Positions 30,652 through 39,624 of a stretch of DNA of 64,000 nucleotides are shown one piece after another; positions within the stretch are counted from its first letter, which is position 1; each line of letters starts with the position of its first letter. Made by a program: the position numbers and the translations under genes. Below the pieces are notes generated by a model. That model was not told where the DNA came from. It did no database searches and saw nothing but the letters and a program-made list of their open reading frames with translations. This stretch comes from Corynebacterium appendicis CIP 107643 (GTDB taxonomy: Bacteria > Actinomycetota > Actinomycetes > Mycobacteriales > Mycobacteriaceae), in contig NZ_CP046976.1 in the NCBI RefSeq assembly GCF_030408415.1, forward strand, positions 1,550,001 to 1,614,000, read 5' to 3'.

Positions 30652-32322
30652 ATGCCTGCCCCGCTTCATATCGGACTCGACGGAATCTCATTTTCGTACT
30701 CGGACGGCCACCGCGTGCTCACGGACATCTCCTTCGCAGTCCCGTCGGGCTCGGTCACGGGACTCATTGGCGAGAACGGCGCGGGCAAATCGACACTGCT
30801 CGGTGTCATTTCCGGCGACCTTATCCCCACAGCCGGCACGCTGGTCACCCCGCCAGTCACGGGGTTCATCGCCCAGGAGACCTCGCTGCCCTTCACCGAG
30901 CCAGCGAGCACGCTTATCGACGCCGCCGTGGATGAGCTCCGCGGCGTGGAGCGCGCCATTGCGGATCTCTCCGGTCGAATGGCGGAAAACCCCGAGAACA
31001 CGCGCTTGGCAGATGACTTCGATCTCGCGCTGGCGCGCGCTGAGAATTCCGGTGTCTGGGAGCTCGACGCCCGCATTGCGACAGTCCTCGCCGGCCTGGG
31101 CCTTGCCAATGTCGATCTGGCTACCCCGTTGGGTGAGATGTCCGGCGGCCAGCGCCGCCGCTTCGCGCTAGCGACTCTCCTACTGCGCCCGGTGGACGCG
31201 ATGGTGCTGGACGAGCCGACAAACCACCTCGACGACGAGGCCGTGGACTTTCTCGTGGGCGAACTCGAGTCTTTCAACGGCCCGGTGCTGGCCGCGTCCC
31301 ACGACCGCTATTTCCTCGACGCTGTCTGCGATGCCCTCGTCGACCTCGATCCGGGACTTGGTGCGGAAGGCGGGATGGGTGAAGAGACCCGCCAGGGCGC
31401 GCGCTTCAGCGGATCCTTCAGCGATTATTTGAAGGCCCGCGAGCAGCGCCGCCAGCGCTGGGCCACCGACTACGCCGCCCAGGAGCACGAGCGCGAACGG
31501 CTGGAAAAGGCCGCGGAGCAGTCCGCCGACGACATTTTCCACTCGCAGGAGAACAAGACGGAGACTCGAGCCGCGGCGAAGTTTTACGCGGACCGCGCAG
31601 CGAAGACCGTGGGCAACCGCCGCCGCGCCGCAGAGAACCGGCTCGAGGAACTGGAGCGCTACCAAATACCCGCTCCCCCGAAGCCGCTGCGCTTCACCGG
31701 CATCCCGGAACACACGGCAACCTCCCTCGGCGTACCGGCGGTCGTGGCTAAAGAGCTCGCGGTCCCCGACCGCCTCGCGCCTCTCGACCTCAAAGTCCAG
31801 CCCGGCGAGCAACTGCTGGTGGAGGGCCCAAACGGTTCCGGCAAGTCGACTCTGCTGAAGATTCTCGACGGTGCGCTCACCGATTTCACCGGCGAGCTGG
31901 TCATGCCGGAGGAAATGACCGTCGCCCGCCTTGAGCAAGACGATTCGTGGACGGATCTCTCCGTCACCGGCGCCGATATCGTCCCGGAAATCGTGGAGAT
32001 GGGACTGATGACCCCGGAGCAGGCGGAAATGCCGCTCGAGGATCTCTCGCTGGGACAGCGCCGCCGCGTCTCCCTGGGCAAAATCCTATCCTCGCCGCCG
32101 GATCTGTTGCTTCTCGACGAGCCCACCAACCACCTCTCCCTCGCACTCGCCGAGGAGCTCGAGGCCGCCCTGGTGGACTTTCCCGGCACCGTGATCATCA
32201 CCAGCCACGACCGGTGGATCCGCCGCCGCTGGCGCCAGCGCAAGGCCCAGAAAGACGGACGCGCCACACTGCTCACCCTGTCCACGCTGTGGACCGAGGA
32301 GGTATGGCGCGAAGAAGACTGA
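30652..32322 (+). CDS. ABC-F family ATPase (ribosome-associated)
   Basis: A 556-residue soluble protein with two nucleotide-binding domains and no membrane segment. Domain 1 has GENGAGKSTLLG, MSGGQRRRFALA and MVLDEPTNHLDD. Domain 2 has GPNGSGKSTLLK, LSLGQRRRVSLG and LLLLDEPTNHLS. The linker (about 255-340) is helical and charged, as in the P-site tRNA interaction motif of ABC-F proteins. Such proteins rescue or tune ribosomes, and some give antibiotic resistance. Nothing here indicates resistance. The domain 2 signature is LSLGQ rather than LSGGQ, common in this family. Confidence 0.92.
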   Translation: MPAPLHIGLDGISFSYSDGHRVLTDISFAVPSGSVTGLIGENGAGKSTLLGVISGDLIPTAGTLVTPPVTGFIAQETSLPFTEPASTLIDAAVDELRGVERAIADLSGRMAENPENTRLADDFDLALARAENSGVWELDARIATVLAGLGLANVDLATPLGEMSGGQRRRFALATLLLRPVDAMVLDEPTNHLDDEAVDFLVGELESFNGPVLAASHDRYFLDAVCDALVDLDPGLGAEGGMGEETRQGARFSGSFSDYLKAREQRRQRWATDYAAQEHERERLEKAAEQSADDIFHSQENKTETRAAAKFYADRAAKTVGNRRRAAENRLEELERYQIPAPPKPLRFTGIPEHTATSLGVPAVVAKELAVPDRLAPLDLKVQPGEQLLVEGPNGSGKSTLLKILDGALTDFTGELVMPEEMTVARLEQDDSWTDLSVTGADIVPEIVEMGLMTPEQAEMPLEDLSLGQRRRVSLGKILSSPPDLLLLDEPTNHLSLALAEELEAALVDFPGTVIITSHDRWIRRRWRQRKAQKDGRATLLTLSTLWTEEVWREED

Positions 32323-32347
32323 GCAATGCTCAGTAACTTCGTGTTCT

Positions 32348-33067
32348 CTACAGTGCCGGAGCCGGCGCGCCGCCCTGTGCGGGAGCCTGCGCGTCACCTG
32401 CGCCCTGGTCTGCGCCCTCGGGGCCGGGGCCGCCCATGGCCGGAGCCTGTGCGCCGTCAGCGTCCTGCTGCGGGCCCTCCGGTGCGGGGCCGCCCTGTGC
32501 CGGGGCCTGGCCGTCCTGGCCTACCTGCGCGTTGCACATTTCCGGAACCTGGTCCGGGGTCACCGTGTTGGTGATCAAGGTGCACGCCCAGGACTGGGAC
32601 AGCTTCCAGGTGCCCTCCTCGAAGATAAAGGAGACGTTCTCAGCCACGGACGGGCCCTGGTCCGGCTGAGTGAAGTTCACAGCGGCCAGAACCTCGTTCG
32701 GGGTGTAGCCCGGCAGGATCGGCTCAACGACCTGGAAGTCGGCGCCGGACTCCTGCTTGGCCTGGGTCATCACGTCGAAGAGCTCGCGGGCGTTCTCGCC
32801 GCCCTGGACCGTCTTCACGCGTTCTTCCATCGGCAGATCCGCGTTGGTGGCGCGGGCCAGGACCTCGTTGAGCTGCTCAGCCGTCGGCTTCTCGGCGGCC
32901 GGAGCGGCCTGCCCGGAGGCGGTGTTGGTCTCAGTGGAGGTGTTGGTCTCAGTGGAGGTGTCCGTCTCAGAGCCGCTGTCGTCGTTCGAGCACGCCGCGA
33001 GCGTGACTGCGGCGCCGAACGCAGCCGCAATGGCGGCGAGTTTCCGTGCGTTGGTCGGTGCGTGCAT
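32348..33067 (-). CDS. MTB12-like secreted lipoprotein with Gly/Pro/Gln repeats
   Basis: A 239-residue lipoprotein: the signal ends in LAACSNDD (lipobox LAAC, Cys26). A Ser/Thr/Glu linker follows with a tandem TSTETN repeat. Residues ~60-175 resemble the low-molecular-weight antigen MTB12/CFP2 domain of mycobacteria (PTAEQLNEVLARATNADLPM, FQVVEPILPGYTPNEV, SFIFEEGTWKLSQSWACTLI). The last ~60 residues are Ala/Gly/Pro/Gln repeats of the form APAQGG and PGPEGADQ. It diverges from the asparaginase gene. Function is unknown; family resemblance is moderate. Confidence 0.85.
   Translation of the reverse strand: MHAPTNARKLAAIAAAFGAAVTLAACSNDDSGSETDTSTETNTSTETNTASGQAAPAAEKPTAEQLNEVLARATNADLPMEERVKTVQGGENARELFDVMTQAKQESGADFQVVEPILPGYTPNEVLAAVNFTQPDQGPSVAENVSFIFEEGTWKLSQSWACTLITNTVTPDQVPEMCNAQVGQDGQAPAQGGPAPEGPQQDADGAQAPAMGGPGPEGADQGAGDAQAPAQGGAPAPAL
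32922..32957 (-). repeat. 18-bp tandem repeat coding TSTETN
   Basis: GTGTTGGTCTCAGTGGAG occurs twice exactly (32922-32939 and 32940-32957), followed by a degenerate third copy. Changes in copy number would keep the reading frame and alter only linker length. Confidence 0.85.
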
Positions 33068-33153
33068 ATATCTCTCCTTGATTTCCGCTAACTGGCTTTA
33101 CGTTACCGCCGGTGTCTGGTCCACGACTAATCGGCGCGCCTAGTCTGAAGGTC

Positions 33154-34131
33154 ATGAATACGTCAGAAATAGCTGTGGTCGCCACGGGAGGAACCATCGC
33201 GTGCGAGGCGGATTCAGCCGGTGCGCTGGTACCCCGCCGCACCGCGGGTGAACTGATCGACGCTGCCGGAATCGCCGCTCCGTGCCGCCCGGTGGACGTG
33301 CGCGCCCTCGATTCCTCGTCGATGACGCTGGCCGATGTCGACGCTTTGGTGTCCACCGTGCACGAGCAATTAGCTGATCCGGCCGTCGGCGGTGTCGTAG
33401 TCACCCACGGCACTGACTCGCTTGCCGAGACAGCCTTCGCGCTGGATCTGTTCCATACCGACCCGGCGAAGCCCGTCGTGGTCACTGGCGCGCAGCGGGC
33501 CGCAGATGCCGCCGATCCCGACGGGCCGCTCAACCTCCGCGCGGCGGTGGATTTCATCGCCGGCAGAACTCAGTCCACCAATGACCGCCTCCCTGCTGAC
33601 GGACCCGGCGCTGGAATCGGTGGCGATGGCGTCGTCATCGCCTTCGGCGGCGCAGTCATCCCGGCGCGGGGTGCGGTCAAGACGGACACGCATGCCCTGG
33701 ACGCGTTCCGCCCCACAGCCAGTGGCTCTGATAAGACCCCGGCGCGGCCTGCGGCCATTAGCCCGGTGCGGCTGGGAGACATGAATATCCCGATCGTGGC
33801 CGGATGGGCCGGCGCGGGCGGGGACATCGTCGACGCCGTGATCGCGATGGCCCCCGACGGCATCGTGGTTGAAGGCATGGGCTCCGGGAATGTCTCGGAG
33901 CAGATGGGCCGGGCGCTGCACCGGGCGCTCGATGCTGAGATTCCGGTCGTGGTCACAACCGTGGTGCCGCACGGCAAGGTCGAATTCGCCTACGGCGGTG
34001 CCGGCGGTGGTGCCACACTGGGCGACCGCGGGGCCGTCCCTGCCGGGTGGCTCCGCGCCGGTCAAGCCCGTACCGCCCTTGCCGCGGCATTATCGGCGGG
34101 CATTGACCCGGCGGCACTTATCGGCGGCTGA
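33154..34131 (+). CDS. Type I/II-like L-asparaginase
   Basis: A 325-residue asparaginase that hydrolyses asparagine to aspartate and ammonia. The ATG at 33154 gives MNTSEIAVVATGGTIACEAD, carrying the first catalytic Thr region (ATGGTIA). VVVTHGTDSLAETAFALDL contains the second catalytic Thr-Asp pair. There is no signal peptide, so it is cytoplasmic. Downstream lie decayed sequences rather than a related gene. A glutaminase side activity cannot be excluded. Confidence 0.93.
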   Translation: MNTSEIAVVATGGTIACEADSAGALVPRRTAGELIDAAGIAAPCRPVDVRALDSSSMTLADVDALVSTVHEQLADPAVGGVVVTHGTDSLAETAFALDLFHTDPAKPVVVTGAQRAADAADPDGPLNLRAAVDFIAGRTQSTNDRLPADGPGAGIGGDGVVIAFGGAVIPARGAVKTDTHALDAFRPTASGSDKTPARPAAISPVRLGDMNIPIVAGWAGAGGDIVDAVIAMAPDGIVVEGMGSGNVSEQMGRALHRALDAEIPVVVTTVVPHGKVEFAYGGAGGGATLGDRGAVPAGWLRAGQARTALAAALSAGIDPAALIGG

Positions 34132-34185
34132 GGCGCCACACCGCAACGGCAGCGCGGTCGAACCGCCGGTGCCCTCCGACGATCA
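34132..34185. other. Short spacer after the asparaginase gene
   Basis: GC-rich spacer between the asparaginase stop and the small minus-strand ORF. I see no convincing terminator or promoter in it. Confidence 0.4.
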
Positions 34186-34323
34186 GCCGCAGACGGTCAC
34201 CTCACCATTCTGCAGCTCGTCGTGGGAGACCTCCGCGAAGTGCTCGAGCTGCATCGGCTCCTCGGTGTGCACGAGGCAAAGATCACCGCGAGGCGCCTTC
34301 TCCCGGTGGTCGACTCGTTTCAT
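34186..34323 (-). CDS. Possible 45-residue small protein, unrecognised
   Basis: On the minus strand an ATG at 34323 opens a 45-codon frame, MKRVDHREKAPRGDLCLVHT, continuing to DELQNGEVTVCG and ending TGA at 34186-34188. Third codon positions are almost all G or C, the signature of coding sequence in this genome, whereas the opposite strand gives no sensible protein. Two cysteines and several histidines are present. The Shine-Dalgarno is weak (AAAGAAA), and an AT-rich stretch upstream could hold a promoter. It may be a small gene or the tail of a decayed one. Confidence 0.45.
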
Positions 34324-34404
34324 GATTTTTCTTTGACGATTGAGCGAAATTATTGTCGTCACGGCAGGTGCTGGCGAGTGTTAGACCGCAGTCGTCGAGA
34401 CCAG

Positions 34405-34755
34405 AGCTGCGGCGCGATTCTGCTGCGCAACGCGCAGGCTCACGGCACACCCGGTTCTACTGAGCTGAGATTTTCCAGCGAGCCGGGGCTCGCCGTCATC
34501 GAGGTGTCCAATGCCGGGCCGGAGTTCACTGCGGAAGAGTTGAACCAGCTAAAAGAACCCTTCACCCGCGGCAACAACCGCGTGTCCGGGTCCGGCCACG
34601 GTCTGGGTCTCGCGCTTGTCGACGCGATCGCCGCCTCCCACCACGGCCAGCTCGACCTTGCACCCCGCCCCGGCGGCGGTGTGATCGCCCGCCTGAGCAT
34701 TCCGCGCGGACTGTCCGTCAGTCCCCGGCGGACTCCTCGTCAGGCAGCGGATTAG
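34405..34755 (+). pseudogene. Remnant of a sensor histidine kinase (ATPase domain only)
   Basis: The frame ending at 34755 encodes only the C-terminal ATP-binding half of a histidine kinase. It has an N-box-like ILLRNAQAHGTPG, VIEVSNAGPEFTAEEL in place of the D-G-G1 region, FTRGN (F-box), and GSGHGLGLALVDAIAASH (G2). The H-box dimerisation helices and sensor region are absent. Upstream sequence in this frame is antisense to a probable small ORF, and no start codon with a ribosome site is visible. No response regulator gene is adjacent. It overlaps the 3' end of dinB on the opposite strand by 38 bp. Confidence 0.75.
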
Positions 34756-36115
34756 CGTGCAGCAGATCGTCCTCGTTGGCAGTAGCCAGCCAGTCCTCCC
34801 ACGCCAGCGATGCGACGGAGTCGGCGGGGACGAGTTCGGGGTCGTCCGCGCGGAGATTCTTCACCGGTCCCGGACCGGTTGCGCGGGTCTCGAACCGCAC
34901 GGTGACAAACCCGTGGCCCGCGCCCTGGATCCAGCCGTGGCCGAATTCGGAATGGTGCACATCCTGCGTCGCTGCCCACGCGCGCGTGCCGGTGGGCATG
35001 ACCGGCAGGATCTCCCCTGTGTGCGGCTCGGGCAAATTCGCGCGGTCGAGCTCCGGGAAGAGGACCTCCTGCATGACGGTCTCCAGGCCGGAGAACCCCA
35101 CGCCGACAAGACGGATCGGGCCGAGCTCGTCCGGGTAGCGCGCGATGCGGAATGCCGCGGCCGTGAGCGTGTCCAGGTCGTCGGTGGCATACGTCAAGGT
35201 GCTGGAGCGGGATTCAATGTGGAAGTCGGCCATCTTGAGTTTGACGGTGACGGTGCGGGCGCCGCGTCCGTCGACAAGCAAGCGCTTATGCGCTCCTTCC
35301 GCCGCACGCCTGATAGCGGCTTCGACCTCGCCCCTCGTGGTCAGGTCGCGCGGGTAGGTGTGCTCAGCGGAGATCTGCTTCGATTCCGCGCGCGGCGCGA
35401 CTTCGCGGTCGTCGATGCCGCGCGCGAGTGTCCACAGCTGCTTTGCGACGATCCCGCCCAGCGCCACCTCCACCTCGCGCTCGCTCATGGCGGCGAAATC
35501 GCCGATGGTCTCCACCCCGATGCCGGTGAGCTTATTCGCCGTGACGGGGCCGACGCCCCACAGCTCGCCGACGGGCAGCGGGTGGAGGATCTCCGTCTGC
35601 TTCTCCCGCGGAATGATGAACGTGCCGTCCGGCTTGGCCAGGCCGGAGCCGATCTTGGCGTACTGCTTTCCGGTGCCCGCCCCGATGGAGCTGGGCAGTC
35701 CTGTCTCCCGGCGAATCTCCTCGCGCAGGTCATCCGCCCATTTCTTCACCTCGTCGGGGGACGCCCCCGCGAGTTCGCGCGGCTCGAGGAACGCTTCGTC
35801 GATGGAGAGCTGCTCCACTACGTCGACCCTGTTCGCGATTATGCCGAACACCCGGCGCGATGCTGTTGTGTACACCGGCCGGCGCGGTGTGACCAGCACA
35901 GCTCTCGGACCGACGAGCTGCACCGCGCGGTACGTCGGCATCGCCGAGTGTGCACCGTATCTGCGCGCCTCGTAGCTCGCACCAGCGACCACTCCCCGAC
36001 CCGTCACCCCGGCGACGAGCACCGGCCGGCCTCGCAACGTCGGACGGGTCAACTGCTCGCAGGACGCGTAGAACGCGTCCATGTCGATGTGCAGCACCCA
36101 GCGAGTCATAGCCAC
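34718..36115 (-). CDS. dinB: DNA polymerase IV (Y-family, DinB)
   Basis: An error-prone translesion polymerase of 465 residues. Catalytic motifs are VLHIDMDAFYASCEQ and QLSIDEAFLE, with SIGAGTGKQYAKIGSGLAKP for nucleotide and finger contacts. A thumb HhH follows (VGELWGVGPVTANKLTGIGV). The little-finger domain lies at about 255-360, and the last ~80 residues are a variable tail. I saw no canonical clamp-binding motif at the very C-terminus. No LexA box was noted immediately upstream. The start could be residue 1 or the third codon (MTRWVLH). Confidence 0.94.
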   Translation of the reverse strand: MAMTRWVLHIDMDAFYASCEQLTRPTLRGRPVLVAGVTGRGVVAGASYEARRYGAHSAMPTYRAVQLVGPRAVLVTPRRPVYTTASRRVFGIIANRVDVVEQLSIDEAFLEPRELAGASPDEVKKWADDLREEIRRETGLPSSIGAGTGKQYAKIGSGLAKPDGTFIIPREKQTEILHPLPVGELWGVGPVTANKLTGIGVETIGDFAAMSEREVEVALGGIVAKQLWTLARGIDDREVAPRAESKQISAEHTYPRDLTTRGEVEAAIRRAAEGAHKRLLVDGRGARTVTVKLKMADFHIESRSSTLTYATDDLDTLTAAAFRIARYPDELGPIRLVGVGFSGLETVMQEVLFPELDRANLPEPHTGEILPVMPTGTRAWAATQDVHHSEFGHGWIQGAGHGFVTVRFETRATGPGPVKNLRADDPELVPADSVASLAWEDWLATANEDDLLHANPLPDEESAGD

Positions 36116-36159
36116 TCCAGCGTAGGCCGAATTGCCCGGTGACCGCAGGTTCGGGTTGT

Positions 36160-39100
36160 TTAGCCGTTCTTGGTCACATTCGCGGTGACGCCGTCGAGGA
36201 CCTTGTGGCCGGCATCGTCGGCGTCAGTCGTGACGGTGAACGAGGTGGCCAGGGTCTCCGCCGCGATGTGGTCGGCGTGGCGGCTCGCCCACTTCTCCTT
36301 GTCCGCCGGGACGTGGAGGGTGACCGAGATGCGGTCGGAGACTTCGAGTCCCTCGTTCTTGCGGGCGTCCTGCAGGCCACGGATGACGTCGGCTGCCCAG
36401 CCCTCGGCCTCAAGCTCCTCGGTGAGGGCGGTGTCGAGGACGACGAGGCCGTCCATGCCCTCCACGCGCGCGGTGGAATCCGGGTCGGCGGCGACGAGGC
36501 GCTCGGTGTACAGATCCGGGGTGAGAACCAAGTCGCCGTCCACGACGACATTTTCGCCGTCGTGGACGTAGTTACCGGCCTTGACGTTCTTGATCGCGCG
36601 CTGGACGTCCTTGCCCAGCTTCGGTCCGGCGACCTTCGCGTTGACAACCACCTCGAAGGAACCTGCGGAATCGACGTCCTGTGTGAGCTCGACGTTCTTC
36701 ACGTTGACCTCGTCGCGGATGACCGACTCAAACGGCGCGAGAGTGTCCGCCTCCGGCAGCGCGACCTTGAGGCCCGGCAGCGGCAGACGGTTGCGCAGCT
36801 TCTTCGCTTTGCGCAGCGAGGACGCCGCGGAGCACACCGCGCGGGTGGCGTCCATCGCGGCGACGAGCTCGTCGTCAGCCGGGAAGTCCGCAGCATCCGG
36901 GTAATCCGCCAGGTGCACGGAACGCTCACCGGTGAGGCCGCGCCACATTACCTCGCCGATGTACGGCAGCAGCGGAGCCACGGTACGGGCAAGGACCTCG
37001 AGCACCGTGTAGAGGGTGTTGAACGCCTCCGGGTGCTCCTCCTGGCCCGCCCAGAAGCGGTCGCGGGAGCGGCGCACGTACCAGTTGGTCAGGGTGTCGG
37101 CGAAGAGACGGATCTCCTCGCACGCTCCGGAAATGTCGGTGGCTTCGAGGGCCGCGCCGGTGTTCTTCACAGTGTCGTGCAGCTTCGCCAGGATGTAGCG
37201 GTCGAGCACGTTGTCCGAGCTCGTGTCCCAGGTCGCCTCGCGGTCCGAGTACAGCTGCAGGAAGGTGTAGGCGTTCCAGATCGGCAAGATCGCCTGGCGC
37301 ACGCCGTCGCGGATGCCCTGCTCGGTGACGATCAGGTTGCCGCCGCGCAGGATCGGGCTGGACATGAGGAACCAGCGCATCGCGTCCGAGCCGTCGCGGT
37401 CGAAGACCTCGTTCACATTCGGGTAGTTGCCCTTGGACTTGGACATCTTTTGGCCGTCGGAACCCAGCACGATGCCGTGGGCGACGACCTTCTTGTACGC
37501 GACGCGGTCGAACAGCGCGGTGGACAGCACGTGCTGGACGTAGAACCAACCGCGGGTCTGGCCGGAGTACTCGACGATGAAGTCCGCGGGCTGGCGGGTG
37601 TCGAATTCTTCCTTGTTCTCGAACGGATAGTGGTACTGCGCGAACGGCATGGAGCCGGACTCGAACCAGCAGTCCAGCACGTCCGGGACGCGTCGCATGG
37701 TGGACTTGCCTGTCGGGTCGTCCGGGTTCGGGCGGGTCAGCTCGTCGATGTACGGGCGGTGCAGCGATTCCGGACGCACGCCGAAGTCGGCCTCGAGCTC
37801 GTCGAGGGAGCCGTAGACGTCCACGCGCGGGTACTCCGGGTTGTCGGACACCCACGCCGGGACCGGGGAGCCCCAGTAGCGGGTGCGGGAGATATTCCAG
37901 TCGCGGGCGCCCTCGAGCCACTTGCCGAACTGGCCGTCACGGATGTGGGACGGGATCCAGTCGATCTCCTGGTTCAGCTCGACCATGCGGTCGCGGATGT
38001 CCACGACCTTCACGAACCACGCCGGAAGAGCCATGTAGATCAGCGGCTCGCCGGAGCGCCAGGAGTGCGGGTAGGAGTGCACGATGGTCTGGTCGCGCAC
38101 GACGCGGCCGCGGGCTTTGAGGTCGCGGATGATGTCGCGGTTGGCGTCGAAGACGAGCTTGCCCTCGTAGTCCGGGACGAGCGAGGTGAACTTGCCGTCC
38201 GCATCGACCGGGATGACCAGGCCGATGTCGTATTTCTCACAGGTGATCATGTCGTCCTCACCGAAGGCGGGAGCCTGGTGGACGACACCGGTGCCGTCTT
38301 CAGTGGTGACGTAGTCGGCGAGCAGCACCTGGAAAGCATTCGGCTGATCCGCGAAGTAGTCGAAGAGCGGCTCGTAGGTGATGCCCTCCAGATCCGCGCC
38401 ACGGTAGGTGGCCAGGACCTCAAGGTTCTCCCCAAGCTCCTTCGCGTAGGATTTGATCAGATCGGTCGCGAGGACAAGCTTGGCACCGGCGAATTCCGGC
38501 ACAGAGGAGTCCTCGCCAACGCGGACCAGGGAGTACTCGATCTCCGGGCCCACAGCCAACGCCAGGTTCGACGGGGTCGTCCAGGGGGTGGTGGTCCAGC
38601 CGATGAAGGCGGAGTCGATAAGCTCCTCGTGCCCCTTGGTGTCCTTGATGGGGAACGTGACGGTGACCGTCGGGTCCTGGCGCTCCTTATACGCGTCGTC
38701 GAGACGGGTCTCCTGGTTGGACAACGGAGTGTGCTCCGCCCAGGAGTACGGCAGGACGCGGAAGCCCTGGTAAATCAGGCCCTTGTCGTAGAGCTCCTTG
38801 AACGCCCACATGACAGACTCCATGTATTCCGGGTCCATCGTCTTGTAGCCGTTCTCAAAGTCCACCCAGCGCGCCTGGCGGGTGACATAGTCCTCCCACT
38901 CGTCGGCGTAGTGCATGACGGACTTGGCGCAGTACTCGTTGAACTGGGCCAGACCCATGTCCTCGATCTGAGCCTTGTCGGTGATGCCGAGCTGCTTTTC
39001 CGCCTCGAGCTCGGCGGGCAGGCCGTGGCAATCCCAGCCGAACACGCGCGGGACGTGGTAGCCCGTCATGGTGCGGTAGCGCGGGACGATGTCCTTGACG

Positions 39101-39324
39101 TAGCCGGTGAGCAGGTGTCCGTAGTGCGGTAGGCCGTTCGCGAAAGGCGGGCCGTCGTTGAAGACGTACTCTTCGCAGCCCTCGCGGTTGTCCAGGCTGG
39201 CCTGGAATGTCTTGTCCTCGTTCCAGTAATCGAGGACGATCTTCTCCATGTCCGGGAATTTCGACGAGCCCCCGGTCATATCCACCTTGGGGTACACGCC
39301 GCCGACGCCTTGCTTGTCTGCCAT
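36160..39324 (-). CDS. ileS: Isoleucyl-tRNA synthetase IleS
   Basis: The 1054-residue synthetase charges tRNA-Ile. It has the HIGH-type motif as [16 protein letters not shown], the KMSKS loop [12 protein letters not shown], an editing domain between them, and a long anticodon-binding C-terminal part. Length and the HYGH form suggest the eukaryote-like type 2 enzyme typical of actinobacteria, which is usually insensitive to mupirocin (inference). The start is the ATG at 39324 ([14 protein letters not shown]), preceded by TGGAGGAATC. The upstream in-frame codons belong to the T-box leader. It lies 44 bp upstream of dinB. Confidence 0.96.
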   Translation of the reverse strand: MADKQGVGGVYPKVDMTGGSSKFPDMEKIVLDYWNEDKTFQASLDNREGCEEYVFNDGPPFANGLPHYGHLLTGYVKDIVPRYRTMTGYHVPRVFGWDCHGLPAELEAEKQLGITDKAQIEDMGLAQFNEYCAKSVMHYADEWEDYVTRQARWVDFENGYKTMDPEYMESVMWAFKELYDKGLIYQGFRVLPYSWAEHTPLSNQETRLDDAYKERQDPTVTVTFPIKDTKGHEELIDSAFIGWTTTPWTTPSNLALAVGPEIEYSLVRVGEDSSVPEFAGAKLVLATDLIKSYAKELGENLEVLATYRGADLEGITYEPLFDYFADQPNAFQVLLADYVTTEDGTGVVHQAPAFGEDDMITCEKYDIGLVIPVDADGKFTSLVPDYEGKLVFDANRDIIRDLKARGRVVRDQTIVHSYPHSWRSGEPLIYMALPAWFVKVVDIRDRMVELNQEIDWIPSHIRDGQFGKWLEGARDWNISRTRYWGSPVPAWVSDNPEYPRVDVYGSLDELEADFGVRPESLHRPYIDELTRPNPDDPTGKSTMRRVPDVLDCWFESGSMPFAQYHYPFENKEEFDTRQPADFIVEYSGQTRGWFYVQHVLSTALFDRVAYKKVVAHGIVLGSDGQKMSKSKGNYPNVNEVFDRDGSDAMRWFLMSSPILRGGNLIVTEQGIRDGVRQAILPIWNAYTFLQLYSDREATWDTSSDNVLDRYILAKLHDTVKNTGAALEATDISGACEEIRLFADTLTNWYVRRSRDRFWAGQEEHPEAFNTLYTVLEVLARTVAPLLPYIGEVMWRGLTGERSVHLADYPDAADFPADDELVAAMDATRAVCSAASSLRKAKKLRNRLPLPGLKVALPEADTLAPFESVIRDEVNVKNVELTQDVDSAGSFEVVVNAKVAGPKLGKDVQRAIKNVKAGNYVHDGENVVVDGDLVLTPDLYTERLVAADPDSTARVEGMDGLVVLDTALTEELEAEGWAADVIRGLQDARKNEGLEVSDRISVTLHVPADKEKWASRHADHIAAETLATSFTVTTDADDAGHKVLDGVTANVTKNG

Positions 39325-39549
39325 GATTCCTCCACGCACATCATCGTGCGGGGACGCAGGCGACTGCGCGGTACCACCCCGCTTGGGACCCACCAGGTGG
39401 ATCCCCACTTCATTGTGGTGAAGGATTGACGTATCCCTTTGCACGTCCGGTTCTACTGGGCCAGCGGCCGACAGCGGCCGCTGGCTGTTCTTCCGGAAAC
39501 GCTCCCCGGTGATGGCCGGATCGTTGCGTGTCTGGTTCTGACATGGGTC
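39325..39549 (-). ncRNA. Ultrashort translational T-box riboswitch of ileS
   Basis: The minus-strand leader contains GATCCGGCC-ATC-ACCGGGGAGC, the compact stem I of actinobacterial ileS T-boxes with Ile specifier ATC at 39511-39513. Further on is the conserved T-box GGGGTGGTACCGCG (39367-39380), whose TGGT pairs with the uncharged tRNA 3' end. Just before ileS, CCCCGCAC (about 39346-39353) can pair with GTGCGTGGAG covering the Shine-Dalgarno. There is no T run before the gene. The design therefore fits control of ribosome access: uncharged tRNA-Ile opens the sequestrator. A GC-rich stem (CAGCGGCCGCTG/CGGCCGCTGG region, 39455-39485) forms the intervening domain. Confidence 0.92.
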
Positions 39550-39555
39550 AGTGTA
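39550..39555 (-). promoter_or_regulatory. -10 element of the ileS T-box transcript
   Basis: TACACT on the minus strand lies ~37 nt before the specifier triplet, at the right distance for a transcript beginning near 39543. It sits just after the wag31 terminator. The -35 is not clear. Confidence 0.55.
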
Positions 39556-39565
39556 GCGCGAAACG

Positions 39566-39596
39566 AAAAGACCTGCCCCACAGGGTGGCAGGTCTT
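39566..39596 (-). terminator. Rho-independent terminator of wag31
   Basis: AAGACCTGCC-9 nt-GGCAGGTCTT is a perfect 10-bp stem followed by TTTT on the minus strand, 28 bp after the wag31 stop. It separates the dcw/wag31 transcript from ileS. Confidence 0.88.
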
Positions 39597-39624
39597 GTCG
39601 CTTGAGCGTTCAAGAAGTTCGCGC

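Noticed and set aside
36139..39132. A 997-codon plus-strand frame opposite ileS
   Set aside because: Antisense shadow of ileS; no recognisable domain and composition typical of complementary codons.
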